A stretch of DNA of 64,000 nt. Origin: a virus. The position numbers and the translations under genes are program-made. Positions 24,371 through 32,402 of the stretch are shown piece after piece. How positions within the stretch are numbered: the first letter of the stretch is position 1; every line of letters begins with the position of its first letter. The stretch spans positions 1 through 64,000 of IMG/VR virus record IMGVR_UViG_3300028734_000012. One strand, 5' to 3'. Below the pieces are notes generated by a model, which did no database searches, was not told the origin of the DNA, and saw only the letters and a list, made by a program, of their open reading frames with translations.

Positions 24371-24409
24371 GAACCGAACGTTATTTTAAACGTTCGGTTC
24401 TTTTTTTTA
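24371..24409 (+). terminator. Strong rho-independent terminator
   Basis: Twelve-bp stem GAACCGAACGTT/AACGTTCGGTTC followed by nine T. Confidence 0.95.
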
Positions 24410-24419
24410 TATACTTATT

Positions 24420-24469
24420 TTTATATTATAATATGAATTGGAAATAGAATTTTCATATTGCAATATAAA
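24420..24469. repeat. Pair of 18-bp palindromes
   Basis: Copies at 24420-24437 and 24452-24469, starts 32 bp apart, between terminator 24371 and promoter 24495. Confidence 0.85.
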
Positions 24470-24494
24470 AGTTAGATTTTATTTCTCAATTTAC

Positions 24495-24523
24495 TTGACA
24501 AATAAAGAATAAAAGACTATAAT
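24495..24523 (+). promoter_or_regulatory. Sigma-70 promoter
   Basis: TTGACA (24495-24500), 17 bp, TATAAT (24518-24523). Confidence 0.9.
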
Positions 24524-24554
24524 ATATATAGAATAATAAAGGGGATGTATAGTT

Positions 24555-24872
24555 TTGAATAATTTTTGTGAGGGGCAGATATTTTATCTAAAGCCATTAG
24601 GATGTGTTTTGGGTAATAAAATAGTTAATAGGTCACAAAGAGTGTATGTTAAATTTTTTGATAATAACCAAATGATAAAAATCACAGGATATAGTGGAGA
24701 TATATTCAATTCAAATGACTTTTTTGATTGTGATGTTATATTAGATGTTTCGGCTATTGATAAAAACAGAAAGGTAAATGATAAAAAATATGTAGCAAAA
24801 AAAAGACTAGGATACGAAGAACATCAAAGATTGAATCATGAAATTGAAGAACAGGATTCATTGTTTTTTTAG
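24555..24872 (+). CDS. LKPxxCxL-motif protein, 105 aa
   Basis: TTG start, GGGG site 11 nt upstream. GQIFYLKPLGCVLGNK near the N-terminus and VSAIDKNRKV in the middle align with the 70-aa paralogues at 19732 and 19946; a basic/acidic C-terminal extension of ~35 residues follows. Function unknown. Confidence 0.7.
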   Translation: MNNFCEGQIFYLKPLGCVLGNKIVNRSQRVYVKFFDNNQMIKITGYSGDIFNSNDFFDCDVILDVSAIDKNRKVNDKKYVAKKRLGYEEHQRLNHEIEEQDSLFF

Positions 24873-24885
24873 TTTCTAAATTTAC

Positions 24886-24914
24886 TTGACAAATTAAAAA
24901 ATTGAGTATATAAT
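24886..24914 (+). promoter_or_regulatory. Sigma-70 promoter
   Basis: TTGACA (24886-24891), 17 bp, TATAAT (24909-24914). Drives the nicotinamidase-like gene. Confidence 0.9.
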
Positions 24915-24950
24915 TAATACATAAAATAAAAAAATAATAGGAGATATATT

Positions 24951-25493
24951 ATGAAAAAATTATTGGTTGTTGTAGATATGCAAAATGACTTTATTGATGG
25001 TTCTCTTGGTACAAAAGAAGCGCAAGCAATCGTACCAAATGTTATTGCAAAGATTAAGGAAACGGAATTGAATGGCGGCTTTGTTGTGTTTACTAGAGAT
25101 ACTCATCTTTCTGATTATCTTAAAAAACAAGAAGGTCAAGTTCTACCAGTCAAGCATTGCATTAAAGATTCACAAGGATGGTTAATACCTACTAATATCA
25201 TTGAATCAAGTCATTCTTTCGGGGAATCAAAAAAACACGTTATTTTTAATAAAGGAACTTTTGGGAGTTCTAAATTAATAGCGTATGTTAATCAAAGCAA
25301 ATATGGAGAAGTTGAACTTGTTGGATTATGTACTGATATTTGCGTTATTTCTAATGCTATTGGTATTAAAATTCTTTCGCCAGAAGTCATAATTACAGTT
25401 GATTCTTCATGTTGCGCAGGAGTTACACCAGAAAGCCATAAGAATGCTTTGAATGTTATGAAGATGTGCCAAATTAATATCATCAATGAATAA
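24951..25493 (+). CDS. pncA: Nicotinamidase-like cysteine hydrolase (isochorismatase fold)
   Basis: Expected to hydrolyse nicotinamide to nicotinate and ammonia. Family residues visible: catalytic Asp in VDMQNDF (D9), metal ligands D50, H52 and H69 (RDTH, KHC), catalytic Lys in FNKGTF (K101), nucleophile Cys in CTDICV (C131). Length 180 aa is standard. Next to PRPP-synthetase-like and Nampt-like genes. A related isochorismatase-type hydrolase is the alternative, but the DxH...H metal site favours nicotinamidase. Confidence 0.85.
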   Translation: MKKLLVVVDMQNDFIDGSLGTKEAQAIVPNVIAKIKETELNGGFVVFTRDTHLSDYLKKQEGQVLPVKHCIKDSQGWLIPTNIIESSHSFGESKKHVIFNKGTFGSSKLIAYVNQSKYGEVELVGLCTDICVISNAIGIKILSPEVIITVDSSCCAGVTPESHKNALNVMKMCQINIINE

Positions 25494-25507
25494 GTAAGGC
25501 GGTAAAC

Positions 25508-25744
25508 ATGAGTAGAAATACTGGTAGCAAGATTTTCTTTAAGCCAATTAATTGTTTGATATCTAAAGCCCCTTTAGAAGATATTGGTAGACGTCAATAT
25601 GATGCATGTTTAGATATGCGTTTAACTGTAGCGGGTGAAGATGCAAATGACCCATACACAAAGATACGGTATCAAGAAGCTGATGGTTATGAGGACACGC
25701 TTTGGATTAAAAACGAAGCACTTGATTACAATCGAATAATTTAA
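25508..25744 (+). CDS. LKPxNCL-motif protein, 78 aa
   Basis: GSKIFFKPINCLISKA and the C-terminal ALDYNRII match the paralogue pattern (KPxxCL ... D-x-N-R). 14 bp after the nicotinamidase-like gene, so co-transcribed with it. Weak AAGGCGG site. Unknown function. Confidence 0.75.
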   Translation: MSRNTGSKIFFKPINCLISKAPLEDIGRRQYDACLDMRLTVAGEDANDPYTKIRYQEADGYEDTLWIKNEALDYNRII

Positions 25745-25757
25745 TTCCATTATTTAC

Positions 25758-25791
25758 TTGACAAATACCATAAAATATGGTAAGATATAAT
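25758..25791 (+). promoter_or_regulatory. Sigma-70 promoter
   Basis: TTGACA (25758-25763); -10 either TAAGAT at 17 bp (25781-25786) or TATAAT at 22 bp (25786-25791). Drives 25821-26838. Confidence 0.7.
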
Positions 25792-25820
25792 CATAAAGAA
25801 AAGAAATTGAGGTAAAAAAA

Positions 25821-26642
25821 ATGAGCGTATTACTTAATGGCAAAATGATTGGCAACAGATGTTATCCGAACAATGAGCGCATTTTTGATAAAAAGGACAC
25901 AGGAATCGGCAAGTTTAACATTATCACTTTGAATTACGAAACAGACATTGATATTACTATCTTGTCTATTATCGTAAGATTTCTAAGGGATGAATATCCG
26001 CAATCATTTAATCGCCTTATCATGAGGTATATCCCATATGAGCGTATGGACAGAAAAATCGGTGGGTACATTTTTAGCTTAAAGTATTTCTGCCAAATGA
26101 TTAACGAACTTCATTTCGATGAAGTCTATGTGATGAATGCTCATTCGAGTGTTTCCACGGCATTGCTTGACAGAGTTAAAGAAATGGATATCAGCCAACA
26201 CATCCATGATGTGATTACGCAACAGTCAATTGATTGTCTTTTCTATCCAGACAACGGCGCGCAGAAGAGATATTCTGAATTGTTTACAGAAAACAAAGGT
26301 AGCTACATCAATCGAAAAATCAGTGAACTTCCGCACTTCTTTGGTGATAAGAAAAGAGATTTAGACACAGGACATATCTTGTATTATAATCTAATTGAAG
26401 CACCAGACTTGACGGATAAGAACGTTCTTATCGTTGATGACCTTTGTAGTATGGGTTATACCTTTCTTATGGCGGCAAAGTCGCTCAAAGAAGCAGGAGC
26501 GAAGACAGTATCGCTCTATGTAAGCCATTGTGAAAATTCAGTCTTCAAGGGCGAATTGCTTACCACTGACTATGTTAACAGAATCTTTACTACATACAGC
26601 CTTTCCCCTTCTTCACATGAAAAAATTACCCTTATGGATTGA
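25821..26642 (+). CDS. Ribose-phosphate pyrophosphokinase-like protein (possible ADP-ribose pyrophosphate synthetase)
   Basis: Type I phosphoribosyltransferase fold. Aligns with Prs by pattern: MRYIPYERMDRK (68-79) at the ATP-binding loop, NAHSS (106-110) near the metal-binding His, PDNGAQKRY (143-151), and the ribose-phosphate loop VLIVDDLCSMGYT (202-214). 273 aa, shorter than canonical Prs (~310). Phage Prs-like proteins next to Nampt-like genes are known to make ADP-ribose pyrophosphate from ADP-ribose (NARP1), or it may simply make PRPP. GAGG site. Confidence 0.8.
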   Translation: MSVLLNGKMIGNRCYPNNERIFDKKDTGIGKFNIITLNYETDIDITILSIIVRFLRDEYPQSFNRLIMRYIPYERMDRKIGGYIFSLKYFCQMINELHFDEVYVMNAHSSVSTALLDRVKEMDISQHIHDVITQQSIDCLFYPDNGAQKRYSELFTENKGSYINRKISELPHFFGDKKRDLDTGHILYYNLIEAPDLTDKNVLIVDDLCSMGYTFLMAAKSLKEAGAKTVSLYVSHCENSVFKGELLTTDYVNRIFTTYSLSPSSHEKITLMD

Positions 26643-26652
26643 GGTAATTTGA

Positions 26653-26838
26653 ATGGAAACTTTTATGATATACAAGAACGATATTAAGATAGGCATAATG
26701 AGAAGCCCGTTACCGAGAGTTGGAGATTATCTATGTTATGACGATAAAGCGTTTATTGTTAAACAAGTAATCCTTTCTTATGGTGATAAAAAAGTTGATG
26801 GCATTCGTTATCTAAATGCCATTATGGTAAATGTGTAA
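26653..26838 (+). CDS. Hypothetical protein, 61 aa
   Basis: 11 bp after the Prs-like gene, GAGG site. Small beta-strand protein (LPRVGDYLCYDDKAFIVKQV), another SH3-like outline. No family recognised. Confidence 0.7.
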   Translation: METFMIYKNDIKIGIMRSPLPRVGDYLCYDDKAFIVKQVILSYGDKKVDGIRYLNAIMVNV

Positions 26839-26844
26839 AATTAG

Positions 26845-26875
26845 TAACCGCCTTAATTGGCGGCTATTTTTTTTA
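26845..26875 (+). terminator. Rho-independent terminator
   Basis: ACCGCC-TTAATT-GGCGGCT followed by eight or more T; ends the Prs-like operon. Confidence 0.85.
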
Positions 26876-26887
26876 TGTGTGCTAATT

Positions 26888-26905
26888 TTCATATTATAAT
26901 ATTAA
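26888..26905. repeat. 18-bp palindrome copy
   Basis: TTCATATTATAATATTAA, between terminator and promoter. Confidence 0.8.
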
Positions 26906-26929
26906 ATAATAATTTATTTTTTAATTTAC

Positions 26930-26958
26930 TTGACAAATATAAATAAACATGTTATTAT
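26930..26958 (+). promoter_or_regulatory. Sigma-70 promoter
   Basis: TTGACA (26930-26935), 17 bp, TATTAT (26953-26958). Confidence 0.85.
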
Positions 26959-26983
26959 ATAAATAAGAAATGAGGTAATGAAT

Positions 26984-27283
26984 ATGGAAGAGATTACTAT
27001 AGAAAAAAGAAAATTAGATTGTTTGCTTAGAAGAGCAAATATTTCTAATAAAGATTTAGATTTTTATTTTAAAGAAATAGACCGTAAGATGAAAGATATA
27101 AAAATAGGAGATAAAGTTTACGAAATTGGAACTTACGGAGATGTTTTTGAAAAAATAGTCATTAGAATTGTTGATAAAGACAACGGCACGATAGAAACAC
27201 AAGAAAGAAGTATTAATAAAACGGAAATAAGGAATATACTTTCGTATTGTGATTGGACTACTGTAAAGAAAATAACATATTAA
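26984..27283 (+). CDS. Hypothetical protein, 99 aa
   Basis: Start at the third codon of the longest frame, to give GAGG an 8-nt spacing. Helical basic N-terminus, then IKIGDKVYEIGTYGDVFEKI, a KOW/SH3-like strand pattern. No family recognised. Confidence 0.7.
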   Translation: MEEITIEKRKLDCLLRRANISNKDLDFYFKEIDRKMKDIKIGDKVYEIGTYGDVFEKIVIRIVDKDNGTIETQERSINKTEIRNILSYCDWTTVKKITY

Positions 27284-27310
27284 TATAAATAAGAAATGGG
27301 GTAGTCATAA

Positions 27311-27844
27311 ATGGAAAAAGTTATATTTAATACTATGTACGTTGATGTAATGATTAAGGTTAATGGTAAAAACGATTGTTTAAGAATCTTTGATAATAGA
27401 CTTGGCAAAAATCCCACCTACATTGAGATACAAGATTTTTTAAGCAACCGAGATGTTAATGAAAATATTACCATTGATTTAACATCAACATTTTGGCATA
27501 CTTTTCATATATATACAAAAGAAACAGATTTTTTCACAGTTGATAATGTGAGTGTACTTCCAAAAAAATTTATGATAGCATTAGAGTTAAAGAAAATTAC
27601 CGAGAAACTATATCAAATAAAATCAGATGGTTGTTTCTCAAAATTTGTATTAGTAGAAAAAAATAATGACGGTGAATTTATTGATACAGAAATTGATTAT
27701 GATTATTGTAAAGTCGTTAATGATACTATGATTTGCATATTTGATGATTCAGAATATGGATACCAATGTGTTTCTGCTATTATCGATTTGTTAACAGAAG
27801 AATGCGTTATGGCTAAACAATTAAAAGAAGAAAATAAAAAATAA
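27311..27844 (+). CDS. Hypothetical protein, 177 aa
   Basis: GGGG site 9 nt upstream. Soluble, acidic, no signal peptide. No recognised motif. Second gene of the operon ahead of the Nampt-like promoter. Confidence 0.7.
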   Translation: MEKVIFNTMYVDVMIKVNGKNDCLRIFDNRLGKNPTYIEIQDFLSNRDVNENITIDLTSTFWHTFHIYTKETDFFTVDNVSVLPKKFMIALELKKITEKLYQIKSDGCFSKFVLVEKNNDGEFIDTEIDYDYCKVVNDTMICIFDDSEYGYQCVSAIIDLLTEECVMAKQLKEENKK

Positions 27845-27866
27845 TAATTAAATTTCCAATATTTAC

Positions 27867-27895
27867 TTGACAAATGCTATAAAATATGGTATTAT
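27867..27895 (+). promoter_or_regulatory. Sigma-70 promoter
   Basis: TTGACA (27867-27872), 17 bp, TATTAT (27890-27895). Drives Nampt-like, 115-aa and NAD synthetase genes. Confidence 0.85.
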
Positions 27896-27931
27896 ATAAA
27901 CATAGAAAAGAAAGAACGAGGTACACAAAAG

Positions 27932-29641
27932 ATGAGTTTTATTCCAACACCGACATTATGCACAGATTTTTACAAAGAGTGCCATTTTGACCAGTACAAT
28001 CCTAAGATGACAAGATTGGTATCTTACTACACACCGCGTATGAGCAGAACTTCCGATAAAACTGTTGTCAATTTCGGTTTACAGTATTATATCAAAAGCT
28101 ATTTGATTGACGATTTTTCCGAACATTTCTTCAAACTTTCAAAAGCAAAAGCCGTTGCACCGTATGCAAGAATGATGGCTTTTACAATGGGCAAACGCTT
28201 CGCTGATACCACACGTTGGGAACAGCTATGGGAATACGGGCGGCTACCTTTAGAGTTCGCAGAAGTGCCAGAGGGTACGAAAGTTCCAATGGGTTGCCCG
28301 TCAATCAGAATTTCTAATATTGTGCCAATGGATGCGTTGTTCTTTATGTGGTTGGTTAACTTTATTGAAACTGGTATGAGTACTACTTTGTGGCATATGG
28401 GTGCTTCTGCTAATGTTGGTAATACCTATTACGGTATTGTCAAAGAGCATTTTGCAAAATCCGTTGAAGATAGCGTCCCAATTCATTCTGCTATTGGTGA
28501 TTTTTCTATGCGTGGACAGCAAGGTATTGAAAGTTCCGCAAAATCAAGCGCGGCATTTTTACTTTCTTCTACAAAAACTGCAACAATTCCCGCAATTGAA
28601 TTTTTGGAGAAATATTACAATTGCAACATCGAAACAGAACTTGTCGCAACTGGACTTGCAAGCACAGAGCATTCCGTTGAAACAAGTAATGCCGCTATTG
28701 ATGGCGATGAAAAGACCCACGTAATTAAGTTGTTATCAGAAACATATCCAGAGGATAATTTCGTAAGGGTATGGGATAGCTACGATTATTTTGGCAGATT
28801 TGATATCTTGGAAGACCCGCAAGTTAAAGCGTTAATTTTGGCGCATAAGGGCTTTATGGGTATCCGTGGAGATAGTGGAGACCCTGTTGAAATTGTTTGC
28901 GGTAAGCCTTGCATGATTTTCAAAGATGAAGAAGAATTTTATAATTATGTCAATCATATGTGGGATAATTACTATGCTGATGATTCTGCGCTTATCGTTC
29001 ACAATGGAGATACGGTCAGAATTGCGACAGAATACAAGACGGTAATTCCTAATAAAGGCAAGCTATGTCTTCATGACACGACTGTTACCAGAGAATTTAT
29101 GGGTACTATTGAATCTGTTGACAAGATTTTTGGACATACCATTAATTCAAAGGGCTACAAAGTTCTCAATGAACATGTTAAAGTCGTGTATGGCGACGGC
29201 ATCACACCAGACCGCGCAAGAACAATTTATTCTATTGCAGAAGCAAAAGGTTATGCGGCAAACAATGTTATCTTGGGCATGGGTTCTTATTCTTTAGAAT
29301 CCGCAGAAGGTAACACACCGCTAACAAGAGACACGTATTCTGTTGCTATTAAATCTACCTATGGTGAGTATACAGATGAAAACGGCAAAACTCAACCATT
29401 GATGATTTTCAAAGACCCTATTTCGGACACAGGGCATTTCAAGAAATCTCAAAAGGGTTGTATCGTTGTGAAAAAAGCAGAAGACGGTACTCTTTCCTTC
29501 AAAGACCAATACAATTGGGAAGAATCAGAAGCGTTAAAATCTGAAAATCTTTTGCAAACAGTTTTCTATGATGGTGTCTTGGTAAAAGAACAGTCATTGA
29601 AAGAAATCAGAAATGTACTGCATGAGGGATTTTATGAATGA
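27932..29641 (+). CDS. nadV: Nicotinamide phosphoribosyltransferase-like protein
   Basis: Family enzymes join nicotinamide to PRPP to give NMN; phage NARP1 relatives join nicotinamide to ADP-ribose pyrophosphate to give NAD+ directly. Seen: FGLQYYIKSYL (cf. eukaryotic FYGLQYILNKYL), GDFSMRGQQGIES (the family's DFGxRG region), GLASTEHSV (AEHS-like), IRGDSGDPVE (PRPP-loop RPDSGxP region), YGDGI and LGMGSYSLE. 569 aa is longer than typical (~460-490). GAGG site. Lies between Prs-like and NAD synthetase genes. Confidence 0.87.
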   Translation: MSFIPTPTLCTDFYKECHFDQYNPKMTRLVSYYTPRMSRTSDKTVVNFGLQYYIKSYLIDDFSEHFFKLSKAKAVAPYARMMAFTMGKRFADTTRWEQLWEYGRLPLEFAEVPEGTKVPMGCPSIRISNIVPMDALFFMWLVNFIETGMSTTLWHMGASANVGNTYYGIVKEHFAKSVEDSVPIHSAIGDFSMRGQQGIESSAKSSAAFLLSSTKTATIPAIEFLEKYYNCNIETELVATGLASTEHSVETSNAAIDGDEKTHVIKLLSETYPEDNFVRVWDSYDYFGRFDILEDPQVKALILAHKGFMGIRGDSGDPVEIVCGKPCMIFKDEEEFYNYVNHMWDNYYADDSALIVHNGDTVRIATEYKTVIPNKGKLCLHDTTVTREFMGTIESVDKIFGHTINSKGYKVLNEHVKVVYGDGITPDRARTIYSIAEAKGYAANNVILGMGSYSLESAEGNTPLTRDTYSVAIKSTYGEYTDENGKTQPLMIFKDPISDTGHFKKSQKGCIVVKKAEDGTLSFKDQYNWEESEALKSENLLQTVFYDGVLVKEQSLKEIRNVLHEGFYE

Positions 29642-29981
29642 ATTTGGGTATGAAATAGTCCCTGTTAAAAGTAAAAAGCCGTATTTCATAGTTTATATAA
29701 ATGCTGATTCTAACGACGGGGATTATATTTCAAGAGAAACAAGATATACCGTTAAAGATTTTAATAAGCGTGGTATTAAGGCAGTAAAGATTATTAAGAA
29801 AAAACTATCTGATAACCATGCGCTTGAAAATATGGAAGACATTTTGACAGAAGAAGAATCGGAATTTTTGGAAGATGCAATCGAATTTCCTTATTCTGAT
29901 TGGGGAATTTGCCATTCTATTGAAGACATTGAAGTGTATTATTTCGATGAAAATAACAAAAAATGTAATGTGAAATTCTAA
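29634..29981 (+). CDS. Hypothetical protein, 115 aa
   Basis: Overlaps the Nampt-like stop by 8 bp; GAGGGA precedes the ATG at 29634. Acidic soluble protein, no motif recognised. Its position between Nampt-like and NAD synthetase genes implies co-expression with NAD metabolism. Confidence 0.7.
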   Translation: MNEFGYEIVPVKSKKPYFIVYINADSNDGDYISRETRYTVKDFNKRGIKAVKIIKKKLSDNHALENMEDILTEEESEFLEDAIEFPYSDWGICHSIEDIEVYYFDENNKKCNVKF

Positions 29982-30007
29982 TAAAAAAAATATAAGGGGA
30001 ACAAAAA

Positions 30008-30751
30008 ATGAGAAAATTTAACGCTACAAAAACTACGCAGGATTTAATCGTATGGATTAAGAATTTCTTTGAGGAAAACGCAAAGACAAACTCAAAAGCA
30101 ATCGTTGCCATTAGTGGTGGCAAAGACAGTTCGGTAGTTGCGGCATTGTGTGTTGCCGCCTTGGGTGTCGAAAATGTATTCGGAGTTCTTCTTCCAAACG
30201 GTGTCCAAACAGACATTGACTACTCAAAGCAGTTGGTTGACTTCTTGGGTATTGAAAATGTCACAGTCAATATCAAAGATACCGTTGATGCACTTACGCT
30301 TGCTATTGTTGAACGTGGCGGCATTGTAGAAACGGCACAGATGAAGACAAATCTTCCTGCCAGAATCAGAATGACAACACTATATGCAATTGCGGCAAGT
30401 ATCGGTGGCAGAGTTGCCAATACTTGTAATCTATCAGAAGATTATGTGGGTTACGCTACGAAGTTTGGTGATGCGGCAGGGGACTTTTCCCCATTGTCAA
30501 ACCTTACAGTGCAAGAGGTAAAAGCGGTTGGCAGAGAGTTAAAACTGCCAGAGACCTTGATTGAAAAAGTCCCTACAGACGGCTTGTGTGGCAAAACTGA
30601 TGAAGACAATCTTGGTTTCACGTATGCTACACTTGATACATATATCAGAACTGGTGTATGTAAAGATGCGGCAGTAAAAGCAAAAATTGATTCTATGCAC
30701 AATAACAACTTACATAAGTTACTTCCAATGCCATCATTCATGCCTATTTAA
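30008..30751 (+). CDS. nadE: NH3-dependent NAD synthetase
   Basis: Amidates nicotinate adenine dinucleotide to NAD+ with ATP and ammonia. PP-loop SGGKDSS (residues 36-42), NLSEDYVGYATKFGD region, and the C-terminal lid sequence PTDGLCGKTDEDNLGFTY match NadE. 247 aa is the single-domain ammonia-dependent form, so ammonia must come from elsewhere. With the nicotinamidase-like gene this forms the two ends of the deamidated salvage route; no nicotinate phosphoribosyltransferase is seen here. Confidence 0.93.
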   Translation: MRKFNATKTTQDLIVWIKNFFEENAKTNSKAIVAISGGKDSSVVAALCVAALGVENVFGVLLPNGVQTDIDYSKQLVDFLGIENVTVNIKDTVDALTLAIVERGGIVETAQMKTNLPARIRMTTLYAIAASIGGRVANTCNLSEDYVGYATKFGDAAGDFSPLSNLTVQEVKAVGRELKLPETLIEKVPTDGLCGKTDEDNLGFTYATLDTYIRTGVCKDAAVKAKIDSMHNNNLHKLLPMPSFMPI

Positions 30752-30761
30752 ATAAGCAAAA

Positions 30762-30795
30762 TTTAGGGGTAGGCAATAGCCTATCCTATAATTTT
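30762..30795 (+). terminator. Probable terminator
   Basis: GGGGTAGGC-AATA-GCCTATCCT hairpin, then an AT-rich tract with TTTTG. Same design as the terminator at 33181. Confidence 0.65.
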
Positions 30796-30807
30796 GTAGA
30801 GATATAT

Positions 30808-30825
30808 TTCATATTGTAATATTAA
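30808..30825. repeat. 18-bp palindrome copy
   Basis: TTCATATTGTAATATTAA, between the nadE terminator and the next gene. Confidence 0.8.
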
Positions 30826-30920
30826 TTAAAGTCATAATTATAAACATAAAATCATATAATGAATAAGAAACAGAATTAAGGCAACAATATTTATATCAAA
30901 ATTAAAAAGGAGTTTTTCAA

Positions 30921-31430
30921 ATGAAACGTAAATTAATATCATTGTGTTTGGTTCTAATTGTTAGCATAGGGCTTTCATTTTCCGCAGGATGCGATAGCAA
31001 GAGTATTAAGACAAATACTAATGGCGGTTCTACTGTAAGTGCCAGTGAGGTTGTATCCGCTACTGATAGCAAGGTTGTAATTGCCGCAGTTGAGAAACTC
31101 TTCAATGATGCTAATATTGATAATAATATCACAGAATTTGATAGTGAGACTTTATATGTTGGCTTGCCTTACCATCTTAATGATACGGATAAGTTGGTAG
31201 ACTTATTTTCTCAAATGACTACATCTCAAAAAAATTCAGCGAGATACCAAATGGGTTGGGTTGGTTTATCAGATACGATTAGTGGACTTGATAAGACAGT
31301 AAGTAAGGCAACTAAAGATAGCAAATATAAGCATATAGTATGTCATATGTATGATAGCAAAGATACTTCAAAAACATATCTATTATATAAAGATGGGGTT
31401 CTTGTTACAGATATGTTTGGAATTGAATAA
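30921..31430 (+). CDS. Secreted lipoprotein, 169 aa
   Basis: Signal peptide residues 1-23 with lipobox FSAGC (C24). A Ser/Thr-rich linker is followed by a ~120-residue soluble domain of unknown family. AAGGAG site. Upstream I see a -10-like CATATAAT near 30852 but no convincing -35, unlike its neighbours. Confidence 0.8.
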   Translation: MKRKLISLCLVLIVSIGLSFSAGCDSKSIKTNTNGGSTVSASEVVSATDSKVVIAAVEKLFNDANIDNNITEFDSETLYVGLPYHLNDTDKLVDLFSQMTTSQKNSARYQMGWVGLSDTISGLDKTVSKATKDSKYKHIVCHMYDSKDTSKTYLLYKDGVLVTDMFGIE

Positions 31431-31434
31431 ATTT

Positions 31435-31460
31435 AAAGCCGCTGATGCGGCTTTTTTTTT
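31435..31460 (+). terminator. Rho-independent terminator
   Basis: AAAGCCGC-TGAT-GCGGCTTT followed by a T-run; ends the lipoprotein gene. Confidence 0.9.
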
Positions 31461-31471
31461 GCCCATTTATT

Positions 31472-31516
31472 TTTATATTATAATATGAATTTAATATTTT
31501 TATATTATAATATGAA
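31472..31516. repeat. Pair of 18-bp palindromes
   Basis: Identical copies TTTATATTATAATATGAA at 31472 and 31499, starts 27 bp apart. Confidence 0.85.
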
Positions 31517-31548
31517 TGTTTAATTGAAAAATAATTATTTTATACCTA

Positions 31549-31577
31549 TTGACATTCACAAAAAAATATGATATAAT
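31549..31577 (+). promoter_or_regulatory. Sigma-70 promoter, TATTGACATT class
   Basis: TTGACA (31549-31554), 17 bp, TATAAT (31572-31577). First promoter lacking the ACTTGACAAAT extension; the gene start is downstream at 31609. Confidence 0.9.
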
Positions 31578-31608
31578 AAGTTATAGAAAAAGAAAAGGAT
31601 GTGCCAAT

Positions 31609-31980
31609 ATGTTTATTAAAGAAAACGTAAATCCTAAGAAAAAAGTAACTGGTGACTGTGTAATTAGGGCAATATCTAAGGCAGAGGGCAAGGAATGGTT
31701 GACTGTATTCGATTCATTGGTGGCAATATCAAGAGAGATTTTTTCAGTGCCTAACTACAAGGATACGATTGTAAGGTATCTATCTAAATATCCCAAAATA
31801 GATGTAATGCATATGGTAGGGGATAAGCGCAAAAGGTACACAGTCAATGATGTTAGTAAGTGGAGTGGCACATATCTTATTGACGTAGCCAATCATATGA
31901 CGATGACTTGCAACGGTAACAATTATGATACTTGGGATTGCGGAAATAAATGTGCTTATAGAATTTGGAAAGTAAAATAA
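31609..31980 (+). CDS. Conserved phage protein with papain-like Cys/His pattern, 123 aa
   Basis: Begins MFIKENVNPKKKVTGDCVIR; later ANHMTMT and TWDCGNKCAYRIWKV. The spacing Cys (GDC) ... His (ANH) ... Asp (DTWDC) resembles small papain/transglutaminase-fold phage proteins that begin 'NPk.kkTGDCviRAi'. The family is common in Firmicute phages as I recall it, with no established function. GGATG site. Confidence 0.8.
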   Translation: MFIKENVNPKKKVTGDCVIRAISKAEGKEWLTVFDSLVAISREIFSVPNYKDTIVRYLSKYPKIDVMHMVGDKRKRYTVNDVSKWSGTYLIDVANHMTMTCNGNNYDTWDCGNKCAYRIWKVK

Positions 31981-31994
31981 AGTTTCCATTTTAC

Positions 31995-32023
31995 TTGACA
32001 AATGTTGGAAATAAGAGTATAAT
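31995..32023 (+). promoter_or_regulatory. Sigma-70 promoter
   Basis: TTGACA (31995-32000), 17 bp, TATAAT (32018-32023). Drives 32056-33146. Confidence 0.9.
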
Positions 32024-32055
32024 AAAATTACAAAATAAATCAATTGAGGTAAAAG

Positions 32056-32190
32056 ATGAAGTTTAAATATTATGTACACAAGAAATACGCTCAAATAAAT
32101 GACCGTATTAAATACTTGCCAGTTAAAAAAGAAGAAATTCCTAAAGAACAAGTTCCAGAAGTTTATGTGTCCAGAAAATCTATGAAATGA
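32056..32190 (+). CDS. Small basic protein, 44 aa
   Basis: MKFKYYVHKKYAQINDRI... then a Lys/Glu/Pro-rich tail. GAGG site 8 nt upstream; its TGA is followed within 2 bp by the GAGG of the next gene. No family recognised. Confidence 0.65.
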   Translation: MKFKYYVHKKYAQINDRIKYLPVKKEEIPKEQVPEVYVSRKSMK

Positions 32191-32201
32191 GAGGTAAATA
32201 T

Positions 32202-32387
32202 ATGAAAATCAAAAGACTTTTAAAATTTCTATTCTACTGCATATTCCCAATTCTTGTTGGAGTTGTTGTTACTCTATGGTGTACTTATCAGAATATCTTT
32301 GTGTACATAATCTATTTATTAGGGGTTTTTGTTTGGTGTGGTATGATTTATAAGCTTTTGTTAAAAGCAGAAGAAAATACAAAATAA
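32202..32387 (+). CDS. Membrane protein with two TM helices, 61 aa
   Basis: Start at 32202 with GAGG upstream. TM helices about residues 8-27 and 32-52, basic N-terminus and C-terminus. No family recognised; size and topology would fit a holin-like protein but context does not support lysis. Confidence 0.7.
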   Translation: MKIKRLLKFLFYCIFPILVGVVVTLWCTYQNIFVYIIYLLGVFVWCGMIYKLLLKAEENTK

Positions 32388-32402
32388 AAAGGGGTATTCA
32401 AA

